Shown piece after piece: positions 1 to 11,722 of a stretch of 64,000 nucleotides of DNA. The DNA comes from Calonectria ilicicola (Eukaryota; Ascomycota; Sordariomycetes; Hypocreales; Nectriaceae), in NCBI GenBank assembly GCA_020809705.1, contig CP085828.1, positions 4,216,001 through 4,280,000 on the forward strand. The letters are read 5' to 3'. Within the stretch, counting starts at the first letter, position 1. Every line of letters begins with the position of its first letter. The position numbers and the translations under genes were made by a program. The notes under the pieces were generated by a model. The model searched no databases. It was given only the letters and a program-made list of their open reading frames with translations, and was not told where the DNA came from.

Positions 1-849
1 TATTCCTCTTTCTATACTGACTTGATGCTTGCCCTTAGCGCTATTCCAAACGGTGTTGTAAACTCATTTTCCACAATCATTATTCGAGATATGGGTTTCA
101 GTACCACAAAGACCACCGAACTCAAGTCTGTTGGCGATGCCATTCAAATTGTCGGACTTCTTATTGGTGGAAGTATCATCTTGAATATTCCCAATTGTAG
201 GCGTATACCTGACCTGAGGCTACATCTTCTAGCTGCTAAATGCAACCACCAGCGCGTTTAATTACCGCTACTGTAGCCAACTTGGTTTGTACAGTCTCCG
301 CTGCTTGCATGGCATACCTTCCACGAGAAAATACGTGGGGTAGGTTAGCATGCTTCTGGTTGGTCAATGTCCAGTCTGTTGGTTTCACGATATCCTTAAC
401 AACAATCTCATCCAACATGGCCGGATACACTCATCGCTCCCTAGCCAGTGCCATGGTCTTGTAAGTGAATCGTTGCAGGCTGTCTTTTGAACTCGAGTAT
501 AACCAACAATATCCACAGCACTGCCTACTGCTGGGGAAACTTCGCAGGTCCTTTTGTTGTCAAGGCTTCCGAAGCACCACATTTCCACGGAGCTACAATC
601 GGCCTATTGGCTGGTTATTCCATCAAGCTTATCTGCCACCTTGGACTTCTACGTATGTGCCCAGACTTACTTTCGTCTGAATAGATGTTTTGATTTAGAG
701 TGCTGACCTTTTGATCCAAAGTATACATGTTTACAATGAACAAGCACCGGGACAACACCTATGGCCCAGCCAACAAAGAGAGAAGCAACGAGGCGGGAAT
801 GATGGATCAGACTGAGTTTGAGAATAAGGACTTCAGATATGTTCTATAA
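1..849 (+). CDS. Dal5-like MFS permease, 3' part (5' end outside window)
   Basis: C-terminal half of a major facilitator of the allantoate permease (Dal5/anion:cation symporter) family, which imports organic anions such as allantoate, nicotinate or small peptides across the plasma membrane. Exons are 1-196, 253-460, 519-652 and 722-849; the reading frame is open from base 1. Joining at GT-AG borders restores the family blocks PNSRLITATVANLV, AYLPRENTWGRL, TTISSNMAGYTHRSLASAM, TAYCWGNFAGPF and the tail YMFTMNKHRDNTYG. The encoded part covers roughly the last five or six TM segments. I see no frameshift or internal stop, so the gene is probably intact upstream of the window. Substrate cannot be read from the sequence. 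Confidence 0.85.
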
Positions 850-2104
850 GTCAGCGTTTGTGTAGACCTTTGATAGACTATATTTCAAGTCTTTCATAAA
901 TCTGAGTAGTAGTATTTACAAATGAGCCTCGGAAGCCAGACTTTGCATGGTGAACAAATTTTGTAGTCGACCAATTTACTTACTACTTATTTTGCTAGAA
1001 TTGAGCCAATGGGAATGTCAGTTAGGAGGGACGTGTCTCTTGCTCTGATACAGTCAAAGCTCGTGAGGATTTGTAATCAGTCAGCCATTAGTCAAATGAA
1101 TACAAGCACTAAGAAAGTTTCTAGTAGCAGCGATGGCACAACATACCGTCGGGTGCCAAATTTTTTATCGACATTCAGCTCTCGCCTACTGCCAATTATG
1201 CATTCTCTGCTTTTATTCTGTGGCTGAAAAGCTAACAGAGTCTTGTCACCAAGCATGGGCGATCAATTCTGCAAAGTCCTCCAAGAAATGGGTCGCATTT
1301 GGTATTTAGCGTGTAATACGAGCGTGAGATGCTGCCGTGCTTACCCGCTGACGCAATAAGCTGCAGACAAATGACATTCCCATTCTTTCTATGGGCGGGG
1401 CTGTTTCAAGAACTGGACAGGGTGTGGCTGGAAGATACCCTATTCGCTTGTACCGCTTCAGCGCGACACGTGGGTAGAAGCGATTAATCTTGATTTTAAG
1501 CGTCAATACATCCAAAATCTCTCTTCGTATTTCTCGAATGCCCGATCCAAGAGACCTGGGCCACGACTTTTCCACATTAATGCTCTCGTCATCGACAAAA
1601 AAAGGACAATGGCGAATTGGATAGTTATATAACAGGAGAATGCTATCGGATGTGTGAGTGGCTACGATAAACCATCGACGATATAAGAGACGTATTCTCC
1701 CGCTTGCTTTCCAGATTCAAAAAACACCAATACCAGAAGGTACCAAAAAGGCAAGGTGAAGCATGTATTCATGTAGGCCGGTCATCAACCCTCTCTAGGA
1801 CCGGGCAGACTAGATAATCAGCTAGCCATGCACAATGTAACCGACTATGGAAATTAATGCATGACAAGAAATGTCGATCATTAGCATGACCAATCCGACG
1901 CACGCCAAGCCTGTACTGTCACCCCAATAGCAATGGTCACAAACGGGATGTGCATTTGAGCTGGTTATTGTCCCGCCTTCCGTTTAGCATCTCATAAAGA
2001 ATCGTAGTATAAATAGGTACCTTGACTGCCTTCTATCGCTGACGTCGCACTCATGCGACAGGTAACAAGAAAGGATTGCTACCTATCAGCTCATAACAAC
2101 AACA
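850..2104. other. Intergenic, 1.25 kb
   Basis: No convincing gene. Short ORFs here lack a recognisable domain and any splice continuation. The last 100 bases hold the TATA box of the next gene. Confidence 0.6.
2008..2015 (+). promoter_or_regulatory. TATA box of the BBE-like oxidoreductase gene
   Basis: TATAAATA lies 90 bases upstream of the ATG at 2105, with a CA-rich leader and CAACAACAATG around the start. Confidence 0.5.
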
Positions 2105-3821
2105 ATGAACTGGGTCAAATTTAAAGCCGTCGCAGCTCTATTCACCTGGGCAGTTGCCCTCACAGCTGTTAACAGGCCAGCCGATGCCTTCATTTGCTCT
2201 GATTCAGATGGCAATTGCCCGATCAACAAAGCCGACGGCGTAGGGCATCTAGGCGAGTGGCTATCCGATTGCTCTGAGATCTACTTTCCAGGATCAGCGG
2301 AATTCGACAAAGTCCTGTTACGGTGGTCATCTTTCGAAGCTCCCCAAGCCAACATTGTGGTAGTCCCATGCATGGAAGAAGATGTTGTCAAAATCGTAAA
2401 GTTGCCTCTACTAAATTGCATCCGATGCTACAATAAGACTTTTGTTTACTAGCTCTTGTCTTTAGGTCAAATACGCAAATAAGAAGAATTTACCATTTCT
2501 TGCGGTCAATGCAGGTCATGGAACCATCGCCAGCTTGGGTGAAATGGATTCCGGTATCCAAATCTCATTAGAAAAGCTAGTTGGTGTAAAGGTTGCCAAA
2601 GACGGCAAATCTGCAACCATCGGCGGCGATACACGGTCCAAAGATGTGACGGACGCTCTGTGGGCAGCAGGTAAACAAACAGGTAAGTATACTTTTCGCA
2701 TTCTGTTTACGTGGTCAGAAATTGACATGGCATACAGTCACGGGCATTTGTGAGTGTGTCAGCTACATGGGTCCGGCGTTAGGTGGTGGCCACGGATATC
2801 TTCAGGGTCGTCATGGACTCGGTTCAGACCAGTTTTTGTCTCTAAATGTCGTTCTTGCTGATGGCACCTTGAAGAAGGTTGATACTAAGGACGATCTGTT
2901 CTGGGGCATGAGGGGAGCGGGTCACAACTTCGGTATCGTGACGTCAGTGACGTCCAAGATTTATGACATTAAGTACAGAGATTGGGCTATCGCGATACTC
3001 ACTTTCAAGAGTGACAAGCTCGAAGTCGTATTTGAAGCTGCTAACACTTACTTTATCAAGAACAACCGACCCATCGACATTGTCAATTGGATATTCTGGT
3101 TTAATAACGCGACCATTGATGCCAACAACGTGAGCTCCTAGCCGCCCATCCCAATGTCCCACAAGCTGACCAATCTCCTGTCTAGCCCGTCATCACAGTT
3201 CAAATCATCCAAGAAGGAGTTACGTCTGTTGACAACTTTTGGCTTGAACCTTTTCTCAAGCTGAATCCAGTGGCTGCCGTATATAGTGCTGGAACTTACA
3301 CTGATATCGGAAAGTGGGTAGACCTTACACCATCGTCTCCCATATGTCAAAAGACTGGGCGTAGCTCCCTACGATTCCCACTCTACCTCAACTCATATAA
3401 TATCACAGCTCAGAAAGAGGCATTCGAGCTGTTTACGGAAAACACCCGTGCCGGATCTCCCTTCTATTATTCGAGAGGTATTTTTGAGGGTTATCCAATG
3501 GACGGTGTGCAAGCCCTTCCCCCCGGAGAAAGCGCCTTTGCCTTCCGCGACACCGAGCTCCTTGTCGCCATCGCCATCTTCTACCAGCCTGTCGATGCTG
3601 GACTTGACAAGAAAGCTTACGAGCTAGGCGCAGAGTTCCGTAAGATCCTATTTGAAGGATCAGGTCTTAAAAGGAGGCTTGTCTATGTTAATTATGCCTA
3701 CGGCGACGAGTCGATAGAAGAGTTGTACGGCGCTGAACAGTGGCGTCAAAAGAGGTTGCGATCATTGAAGAAGAAATACGATCCCGAGGGTAGGTTTGAT
3801 TTCTACGGCCCCATCCCATGA
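2105..3821 (+). CDS. Secreted FAD-linked oxidoreductase, BBE-like
   Basis: A 511-residue berberine-bridge-enzyme-like oxidase (PCMH FAD domain plus C-terminal BBE domain); such enzymes oxidise sugars or secondary metabolites with O2 and are secreted. Exons are 2105-2395, 2466-2682, 2738-3129 and 3186-3821. An N-terminal signal peptide covers about residues 1-28. The first FAD-attachment motif is AVNAGHGT (His115). The second lies in TGICECVSYMGPALGGGHG, where Cys174 fits the C-x-x-V pattern, so bicovalent FAD is likely. WGMRGAGHNFGIVTS belongs to the FAD domain and NYAYGDESIEELYG to the BBE domain. Length matches the family. Substrate is unknown: the neighbours do not form an obvious secondary-metabolite cluster. 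Confidence 0.88.
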
Positions 3822-4554
3822 AATGGAAATGTCTGGTAGCTGGAACTCAAACACTTGAGGCTCTGGGCACCGTAGCAGTGAGGGATAGGTTCTGGGTATG
3901 TGTGGCCAAAAGGGGGCATTTAGCTATGTATTTTAATCTCTTCAAATATGCCAATGTCAAATCCCGGGTCAATTTTCCATATTTAAGAGGGCATCCCCAC
4001 CGAGAAAGAAGCGCACCGACCCTGATGCCGTTCCACTAGTCCGTCTACATCCCACTATTAGAAACTATCCTCCAACTGTTCCAAAAGAAAAATTGCGAAT
4101 GGATAACCCAAGAAAGGCTTCTGGAGAGTCCATCCAAACGTTAATTTTCGTTGAGGCTCCTCAACCACTCCCCTGATTGAGCAAGCGCATCTCGTTCCGA
4201 GAACGAGCCAACCAGGGCATCTCCCCGCATTCTCATTCTCCACAAGTCTAATGGCTGAAATCACGCAACGTTGTGCGGGGGAGTCGAAATAGTGCTGATC
4301 ACTGGCGGGAAAGCGGGCCGGGCTTTACTGTGCGGGGAAATATTCGGGCATCAACAGAGCGTGTGACGGTGAGAAGATCTCGGGGAAATTGAAATTGCAG
4401 CAAATGGTGTGTATATCTTGGGCGCCGGAACTGCGTCTAGAACTCAATCCTTCATTCTCCCTGGTTCATTACTCTGCTCACCCGGACCGACCAGGAACCA
4501 ACCATCATCAGTGAAGCAAACCAGCCACATTAACCCTTACTTAGCGTGTGCATC
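3822..4554. other. Intergenic, 0.73 kb
   Basis: Contains the terminator side of the BBE gene and the promoter of the alpha-galactosidase gene. No gene seen. Confidence 0.6.
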
Positions 4555-6890
4555 ATGGCGGCCCCAGTAGTCCCTGTCTCAGCATCAGCCAAGTGTAAGT
4601 CCGACATATCGAGAGCACCCAAAAAAAAAATATCCCAAATTCTACTAGACTCGAAGGGGAATGTTGTAATTGACCTGTGATCCGGTATAGCCGTTGTCGT
4701 CGATGGCCTCTCATTCGCTCTCAACGGAAAGAATGTCTCGTACCGCTTCCATGTGGACGAGAAAAGCGGAGACCTCATTTCAGACCATTTTGGTGGTAGC
4801 GTAACAGAGGACCCTGTCATGCCCGCCATCGAGCACATTGGAGGATGGTCCATTCAAGCACACATTCGACGCGAATTCCCCGATGTTGGCAGGGGAGATT
4901 TCCGCTCCCCGGCAGTGCACATCAAGCATGCCGAGGGCCACACTGTTAGCGATTTCAAGTACAAGTCGCACACCATCATCAATGGCAAGCCCAAGCTACA
5001 AGGCCTTCCTGCAACATTCGGAAAGGAGAGTGATGTCACAACACTCGTCATCCACTTGTTTGATGAATACAGCTCCATTGAGGCTAATCTTTCTTACTCA
5101 ATCTTCCCCGAGCATGATGCCATCACGAGGAGCATCGAGCTCAAGAACACGAGCGACAAGGCCGTTACCATTGAGAGACTCTCAAGTTTCAGCATTGACT
5201 TTCCTTACGATGACTATGACATGATTGAGTTACAGGGTGACTGGGTTCGGGAATGCCAGCGAGTTCGTCGCAAGGTTGATTATGGAAGCCAAGGGTCAGT
5301 AATTCCTTTTTTTTCGGAGGTGAAATCACTGCTAACCTAGGTCAAAGATTTGCAAGCTCCAACGGTTACTCATCTCATCTCTACAACCCATTCTTCTCCA
5401 TTGTTTCACCAACAACCACAGAATCCCAAGGCGAGGCCTGGGGTTTCTCTCTGGTTTACACTGGATCCTTCAGCGCAGAGGTCCAGAAGGATACACAGGG
5501 ATTGACACGTGCATTGATTGGCTTGAACCCTCTTCAACTCTCTTGGCCCCTTGGCCCTGGCGAGTCTTTTACCTCCCCAGAATGTGTTTCCGTCTACTCC
5601 AACACCGGAATTGGAGGCATGTCCCGCAAGTACCACCACATCTTCCAGGAGCACCTAATCAGAAGCAAATTTGTGCGAGAGCCGCGACCCGTCCTCCTCA
5701 ACAGCTGGGAGGGTGTTTATTTCAACTTTGACGAGAACACGGTGTACAGACTTGCCCAGGAGACGGCAAAGCTTGGTGCAAAGCTATTTGTGCTAGATGA
5801 TGGTTGGTTTGGTGTGAAGCACCCTCGTATTAACGACCACGCTGGCCTGGGCGACTGGGTGACCAACCCCGCTCGATTTCCCAAAGGATTGAAGCCTGTC
5901 GTGGAGAAGATCAAGGAGCTTGATGTCGCAAACTCTAACGAGAAGCTCAAGTTTGGACTCTGGGTCGAGCCGGAAATGGTCAACCCCAAGTCCAGTCTGT
6001 ATGAAGAACACCCTGATTGGGTCATCCACGCTGGAAACCACCCGCGCACCGAGGCTCGAAACCAGCTCGTTCTCAACCTAGGTCTCACTGAAGTGCAGGA
6101 CTTTATCATTTCATCCATCTCTAAAATCCTTGAGGATGCCCCCATCGACTATATCAAGTGGGACAACAACCGAGGCATTCACGAGACTCCCTCTCCATCC
6201 ACCGATCATGCCTACATACTCGGCCTGTACCGTGTGTTGGAGGAACTAACCACCCGTTTCCCTAACGTGCTTTGGGAGGGCTGTGCTTCTGGAGGTGGTC
6301 GCTTCGATCCTGGCATTCTCTACTACTTCCCCCAGAACTGGACCTCGGACAACACAGATGCGCACGATCGAATTCACATCCAGTTCGGAACTTCGTTGGT
6401 GTACCCTCCGTCGACAATGGGTGCCCACGTGTCCGCCGTACCAAACCATGTCACCCGACGAATTACACCAGTTCGATTCCGTGCTCACGTTGCCATGATG
6501 GGCGGTTCCTTTGGTCTGGAGCTCAACCCAGATGAGATGCCTGATGAGGACAAGAAGGAAATCCTGGAACTGATCGCCCTTGCGGAAAAGATCAACCCCA
6601 TTGTCATCCGAGGTGACATGTACCGCCTCACCCTTCCAAGCGAGACCAACTACCCCGCTGCCCTCTTCATCTCCGAGGATGCCAAGCAAGCCGCCTTGTT
6701 CGTTTTCCAGATCCGCGCAACCACTGTTCACAACTACCCCAAGATTCGCCTTCAGGGCTTGGATCCCGCCGCTTCATACAAGATTGACGGTGGTCGAACA
6801 GTTTCGGGCGCAACGCTCATGAATGGAGGCTTTGTGCACAAGTTTGGCGGGGACTATGACAGCACAATCGTATTCTTGGAGAAGATTTAA
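4555..6890 (+). CDS. GH36 alpha-galactosidase (AglC-type, intracellular)
   Basis: A 728-residue GH36 alpha-galactosidase, which removes terminal alpha-1,6-galactose from melibiose, raffinose and stachyose. Exons are 4555-4594, 4691-5294 and 5348-6890; the first exon ends [13 protein letters not shown]. Landmarks are the beta-sandwich N domain, [27 protein letters not shown] (Asp487, nucleophile), [14 protein letters not shown] and [12 protein letters not shown] (Asp549, acid/base), then LELNPDEM. The 62-residue gap between the two catalytic Asp fits the family. There is no signal peptide, so it should act on sugar already imported, which agrees with the transporter 3 kb downstream. It converges with the regulator gene, leaving only about 220 bases between their ends. 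Confidence 0.93.
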
Positions 6891-7113
6891 TTGGACAAAG
6901 GATGAAAATTGATGGCAATAACCATGATGTGTAAATGGCGGTTGGTTCGGTAGTAATAAAAATTTTTCGGGGTATCAAATCCAAAGTCCATACGCGCAAT
7001 TCCCGTGTCGATTGTCGCATTCATATACCTAGTTGTGATTATATTTAATTCAGCCGCTATTAACACCAAATCCATGATATTTTTGTTCAAGAACGCCGTG
7101 CAGAATACAATGG

Positions 7114-9004
7114 TTAGTTGACCTCTTCAACCCCAACTGATTCTTGACCAAATGACAAACAAGAGTCATCTGCAACAATGTAGCCTAAATCGTCCATTAG
7201 TGCCCAATTTATCGGGTTGGTTTGTTCACCTCCTTCCGATGGGCTGCTAGTGCCGATAGAGTGACCCGTGTAGCTGCCTGGGTTTGAGCACAGTGGCCAT
7301 GACACATCCACATGAGCAGCCGGGTCGACACGGCCCAGTATGCCCTCTGAGTGCTTCAGAAGTTTTGGCAAAAGGTGGGACTCGCAGCCACGAATCTTGG
7401 AGAGACACTTGACAATAGCAGTGAGTAAGTCTCTGGGACCAGCCTCAATCGCTGAGTAATTTGGGCCAGACATCAAAGCGCTGTCGGTGACACTAATGCC
7501 AATATCGAAGAGTTTTTGCTCCTACCTCTTTATTAGTATCATATCAAGAATTAATAAGCTGTCCTCCAGATATTTTTCGCCTACCATTCCGATGCCATGA
7601 CAGTCTTTTGACGATTGACCAACCGATGCTAGACCTTCCATTACTATCCTACCAGCATCCATTGGCAGAGCATGAGGTAGCAACACCCCGCTGTTATATG
7701 CAATAGATGGTTTCGTACCAAATGCCAGACGCCACATAGATACACGGAGCCATTGCTGTGTGAGAAGGGTGTCAAACCGTTGGCTTTCGATTACTGAGTT
7801 GGCCGGCTGGATCGTGCAAAGGTTTTGGTTGATCTTGTCAGCTAGAGACACGCCCTCATTTTGGGAATGCCACTCATAGAGCGATGGTGGCAACAAGTCA
7901 AATAAGCGAACGTGGTTAATAAAGTCGTTCATGACGACGGGGCTGTCTGAATCAACGACGCGAGGCTTTTCGACACGTCCACGCAGCATTACAGAGCGTC
8001 GATGCTGCAAAGCAAAGGTTCTAATGACAATGAGCAAAATTGATAGCAGACGGTGTCATAAATTGATCGTACCTTTCAGTTACAAAAAGAAGCCAGAAGA
8101 CGCGCCGTCGTTCCTCGCGTTCACTCTCTGTGAGATTGATGTAGCCATTTTCGCTAGTGATTTCGAGTGCTTGAGCAAGAGTTATGCTCTGGTTGAGATA
8201 AAACCAAGCGCGGCGGATGTTGTTGAGGTTCCCGTATCCTGCAAATATGAAAAAGGAAGACAAGATCGAGTCGAGGGTGTAATCGTCTATTACATTAAAT
8301 TGTCGTTGCGAGTTCTCGGCGAGGTTGAGAAGGCCTTCGCCAGTCAACCGGGGCTCGGTTGGGATATCGGCGCCAGGTCCGGTCCCGGTGCAGTTTTCCA
8401 TATTGTCAAGCTTGAGCTGGATGCGGGTAGCGGCGCAGAGCGAAATAATGAGGGCGTATCTTGAAGGCGGCAGCTCGTCAAGTCGAAGGGCGTCGGCCAG
8501 CAGTTGCTCGCCGTCAACTGCCGGCATAATGGGGTAAAGGTATTTGAGGAATACATGGACATGGGCGACTAGGGAGAGACATAGCTGTGGGCTTTGGGCA
8601 CCTAGTACGGGTGTAAAGGGCTCCAAGGACGCGGACGGGTTTCTAAATGATTCAGGCTGGACGTTGTCGCGCTGCTTCTCAATGGGTGACAGCGAGGTAG
8701 GGCACAAATGCGAGTCACCGAGTTGAAGAGGCTCTTCGTTCTTCCTGGCGGGCTGCGACGGCGTGTCCAAAGTAATAACGTCAAAGTAGTCCTTGTCCAG
8801 GCTCGTCGATCCCTGTCTTAGCTGCGCCAGGCGCCGGCCGACACCCCGTCGAGGCCCCCTGCGGCGGATCACATGCAAGTACTGGCATTGCAACTCTGTA
8901 TCGACGCAGTTTCTGCAGGGCGAGCCGCGGTCGCACTTAATTTTACGAGAACGGCAATTGTCACAGGCCTGGTGGTGGTGGGGTTGCGGCTGGTTGCCAG
9001 CCAT
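7114..9004 (-). CDS. Zn(II)2Cys6 transcription factor, AmyR/MalR-like
   Basis: A 591-residue fungal regulator. Exons (minus) are 9004-8073, 8020-7585 and 7521-7114. The binuclear zinc cluster is ACDNCRSRKIKCDRG with Cys14, 17, 24, 30, 33 and 40, followed by a basic RRRGPRRGVGRR linker. The fungal TF middle homology domain follows, with VFWLLFVTER, FALQHRRSVML and HGIGMEQKLFDI; the last motif is restored only when the 63-bp intron 7522-7584 (branch ACTAAT) is removed. I chose the ATG at 9004 because the open frame upstream, to 9319, reads as a low-complexity leader. It lies between the alpha-galactosidase and a divergent sugar transporter, so it probably controls both. The AmyR/MalR relation rests on the RRRGP linker and HRR block only. 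Confidence 0.85.
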
Positions 9005-9905
9005 GGCGAGACAATGGGGATATGGAGGAAGGGGGGGGGAGTTGCAAAGCGGAGATGAGGCCAAAGGACGACAGGACGGGTTTTTTTTCGGGGACAAAGT
9101 CCAAGGTGGCGGTCGAGTCGTGCAAGGTATTACGTGCATAATTTGCAAGGGTGAGGGGGAAAAGAGGAGAGGGTTGATTGATTTACCCGTTAGCTGAGGA
9201 GGGTGTGGGGCAATGCGCCGTGGGTTCGTCCGTTTTTCGGGGGCATGGTAGTTCGTGTAAAGGATTCCGTATGTCAGTAAGTAGGAGCATGTAGATCGGT
9301 TGGTTGGGGGGGGAGACATGTATTAGATATTGTTTTGGATGTTGCATGGATTGATTGAGATTTGCGCATGTATACACGTCTCCCTACTTGATTGCGCCTC
9401 TTTTCTTGTCTCTCTCTGTCGTCCCTTGTGCTGAGAGTCTTCTCTCATCTCATCTCGTCCATCCTCGTAAATAATAATTAACACGACGACCAACTAAACA
9501 CACAGACTCATGCATCCCGCTCCCGAAAAACAATCGTGTCCGCGTCACCGTTGCAAACCAACACACCTGCTTGCATGTAAAGCAAGAGAAAAGAAAAGAA
9601 ACCAAACCAAACCAAAAGAATCCCCATTAATTACCACGCGGTATTCTCCGCCAGAGCCAACCACGACTCAAGCCTGCCACGCCACGTAGTATTTGGCCAA
9701 GCTTGGCCTGTCCCGCGGCTCGGCGGCTCGCCCTCACAAAGTTTCGACAGGCCTTGGCGGCCGGGCATTGTCTCAATGGGGTAATTGTCGGACTGCCCGT
9801 GCCCTCAAGTGATGTGAAAAAAACCGCGGACACAGACTGGCCCGTCTTGCAGAGCCAATGTGCCACTTTTTTTCACACCACCCAACCAGCCGCTACTCCG
9901 CACTT

Positions 9906-9939
9906 CCCCAGACACACACCATCACACCATGTTGTGGGG
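9906..9939. promoter_or_regulatory. Two CreA/Cre1-type sites (SYGGRG)
   Basis: CTGGGG on the minus strand at 9906-9911 and GTGGGG on the plus strand at 9934-9939 match the fungal carbon-catabolite repressor consensus SYGGRG. They lie 35-68 bases upstream of the TATA box of the sugar transporter. Paired sites suggest glucose repression. The motif is short, so chance matches are possible. Confidence 0.4.
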
Positions 9940-9973
9940 AAGCCATTTGGGCCATTGAGGCCACACCCGAGCG

Positions 9974-9983
9974 TATATATAAA
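9974..9983 (+). promoter_or_regulatory. TATA box of the oligosaccharide transporter gene
   Basis: TATATATAAA about 105 bases upstream of the ATG at 10088. A strong TATA fits an inducible gene. Confidence 0.5.
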
Positions 9984-10087
9984 GAGTCGGCCATGGGATG
10001 CCATTTTAAACAGTCGGGATCAGGAACTTGGAGAACAACCCTCGTCTTCAACTCTTGGCAATCACTTCTTCTAACAAAGACATCAAC

Positions 10088-11722
10088 ATGTCGAAATCAG
10101 AGGCCGCTCACACAGTCTCGCACGCTGAGGACCCGGTCCCAACCCTGGGCGCCGGCGTCAAGGGCCTCGATGCTGTCGATACTGCCCAGGCCAGGCAAGG
10201 TGCCGAGGGCGAGCACAACTTGCCTCCCATTGAGGCCATTCGCAAATACCCATGGACTCTGTTTTGGTGTCTCATCGTGTCCATGTGTGTCGTCATGGAA
10301 GGCTACGACACCAACCTTCTCAGCAACTTTTACGCGTACCCCGGCTTTGCCAAAAAGTATGGCCACTACTATGCAGCAACTGACAACTACCAGTTGACAG
10401 CTGCTTGGCAAGCTGGTCTGAGCAATGCACCCAGCGTTGGTGCCTTCTTCGGCACTCTGCTTAATGGTTACCTCGTCACCAAGTTTGGCCACGTCCGCGT
10501 CCTGGTCAGCGCTCTTATTACGCTCAGCGCCTTCATCTTCATCATCTTCTTTGCGCCAAACATCACCACCCTGCTGGTTGGTGAGATTCTCTGTGGTCTC
10601 CCATGGGGTATCTTTGCTACTACAGCTCCAGCCTACGCCTCTGAGGTTCTTCCCATGTCCCTCCGAGTCTACATGACCAGTTGGACCAACATGTGTTTCA
10701 TCATCGGCCAGCTCATCTCGGCCGGTGTCATGGCTGGCCTGGTTGACAACCCCACGCAGTGGTCATACCGAGTTCCCTTTGCTATCCAGTGGTTCTGGCC
10801 CGCAGTGCTCATCCCGATTATCTACTTCGCCCCCGACACCCCCTGGCACCACGTGCGCATGGGTCGCAACGACGAAGCCGAGAAGTCGTTGAGACGCCTC
10901 AGGCCTGCGGCTACCGATTCTGAGATCCGAGAGACATTGACCCTGATCATCTACACCAACGACCTTGAGCACCGCCTCTCCGTCGGCACTTCTTACTGGG
11001 ACTGCTTCAAGGGCTTTGAACTTCGCCGAACTGAGATTTCCTGCGTCGTCTTTGCGGGTCAAATCCTGTCTGGTCTCAACTTTGCCTACAACTCGACTTA
11101 CTTCTTCCAGCAGGTCGGTCTCACCACCAATGAAACATACAATCTCAACGTCGGTGGAAACGCCATGGCCCTGTTTGCCACTCTCGTGTCCTGGGTTGTC
11201 GTCATGCCACGAGTCGGTCGCCGCACTGCATACCTCTGGGGTATGGCTGCCATGGGTGTCATTCTGTACTTGATCGGCGGTCTCAATGCGCGCACCGGAA
11301 ATGACCGCATTGGCATGACCCAGGCCGTCCTCACTCTGGTCTGGACCTTTGTCTTCCAGCTCTCCGCTGGTCAACTCGGTTGGGCGCTCCCCGCCGAGCT
11401 GGGTTCCACTCGTTTGAGACAGAAGACCATCTGCTTGGCCCGCAACGCCTACTCTGTTGTTGGAATCATTGCCGGTGTGCTCCAGCCTTATTTCATGAAC
11501 CCGACGAAATGGAACTTGAAGGGTTACACTGGATTTGTGTGGGGCAGCACAGCCTTCATGGTCTACGTCTGGGCCTTCTTCAGACTGCCCGAGACCAAGG
11601 ATCGCACCTACGACGAACTCGACATTCTCTTCGCCAGGGGTGTTCCCGCTCGCCAGTTCAGCAAGTACCAGATTGAGAACTTTGGCGACGAGGACCACGT
11701 CCCCTCAAAAGAGGAGGTTTAA
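10088..11722 (+). CDS. MFS oligosaccharide (alpha-glucoside/raffinose-type) transporter
   Basis: A 544-residue sugar porter with no introns and twelve predicted TM segments after a 60-residue cytoplasmic N-terminus. The family signatures are present but divergent: MEGYDTNLLSNFY in TM1, SVGAFFGTLLNGYLVTKFGHVR in the first loop, PDTPWHHVRMGR in place of PESPRWL, and a final PETKDRTYDELDILF. This profile resembles fungal maltose/alpha-glucoside permeases and the Metarhizium raffinose transporter (Mrt) known for rhizosphere competence, rather than hexose transporters. I start at ATG 10088; the open frame reaches 10028 without an ATG. With the adjacent regulator and alpha-galactosidase it suggests uptake and internal hydrolysis of raffinose-family oligosaccharides. 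Confidence 0.85.
   Translation: MSKSEAAHTVSHAEDPVPTLGAGVKGLDAVDTAQARQGAEGEHNLPPIEAIRKYPWTLFWCLIVSMCVVMEGYDTNLLSNFYAYPGFAKKYGHYYAATDNYQLTAAWQAGLSNAPSVGAFFGTLLNGYLVTKFGHVRVLVSALITLSAFIFIIFFAPNITTLLVGEILCGLPWGIFATTAPAYASEVLPMSLRVYMTSWTNMCFIIGQLISAGVMAGLVDNPTQWSYRVPFAIQWFWPAVLIPIIYFAPDTPWHHVRMGRNDEAEKSLRRLRPAATDSEIRETLTLIIYTNDLEHRLSVGTSYWDCFKGFELRRTEISCVVFAGQILSGLNFAYNSTYFFQQVGLTTNETYNLNVGGNAMALFATLVSWVVVMPRVGRRTAYLWGMAAMGVILYLIGGLNARTGNDRIGMTQAVLTLVWTFVFQLSAGQLGWALPAELGSTRLRQKTICLARNAYSVVGIIAGVLQPYFMNPTKWNLKGYTGFVWGSTAFMVYVWAFFRLPETKDRTYDELDILFARGVPARQFSKYQIENFGDEDHVPSKEEV

Larger units (their letters stand above)
9005..10087. other. Shared divergent promoter, 1.08 kb
   Basis: Lies between the regulator gene (minus) and the sugar transporter gene (plus). 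It is pyrimidine-rich near the regulator and holds a TATA box and CreA-type sites near the transporter. Confidence 0.6.

Noticed and set aside
1306..1575. 89-codon minus-strand ORF
   Set aside because: No domain, no splice partner, basic random-looking composition.
8021..9319. Longer start for the first Zn2Cys6 regulator (from 9319)
   Set aside because: The added 105 residues are low-complexity Pro/Ser/His sequence typical of a translated leader; the ATG at 9004 places the Cys cluster at residue 14, as usual.
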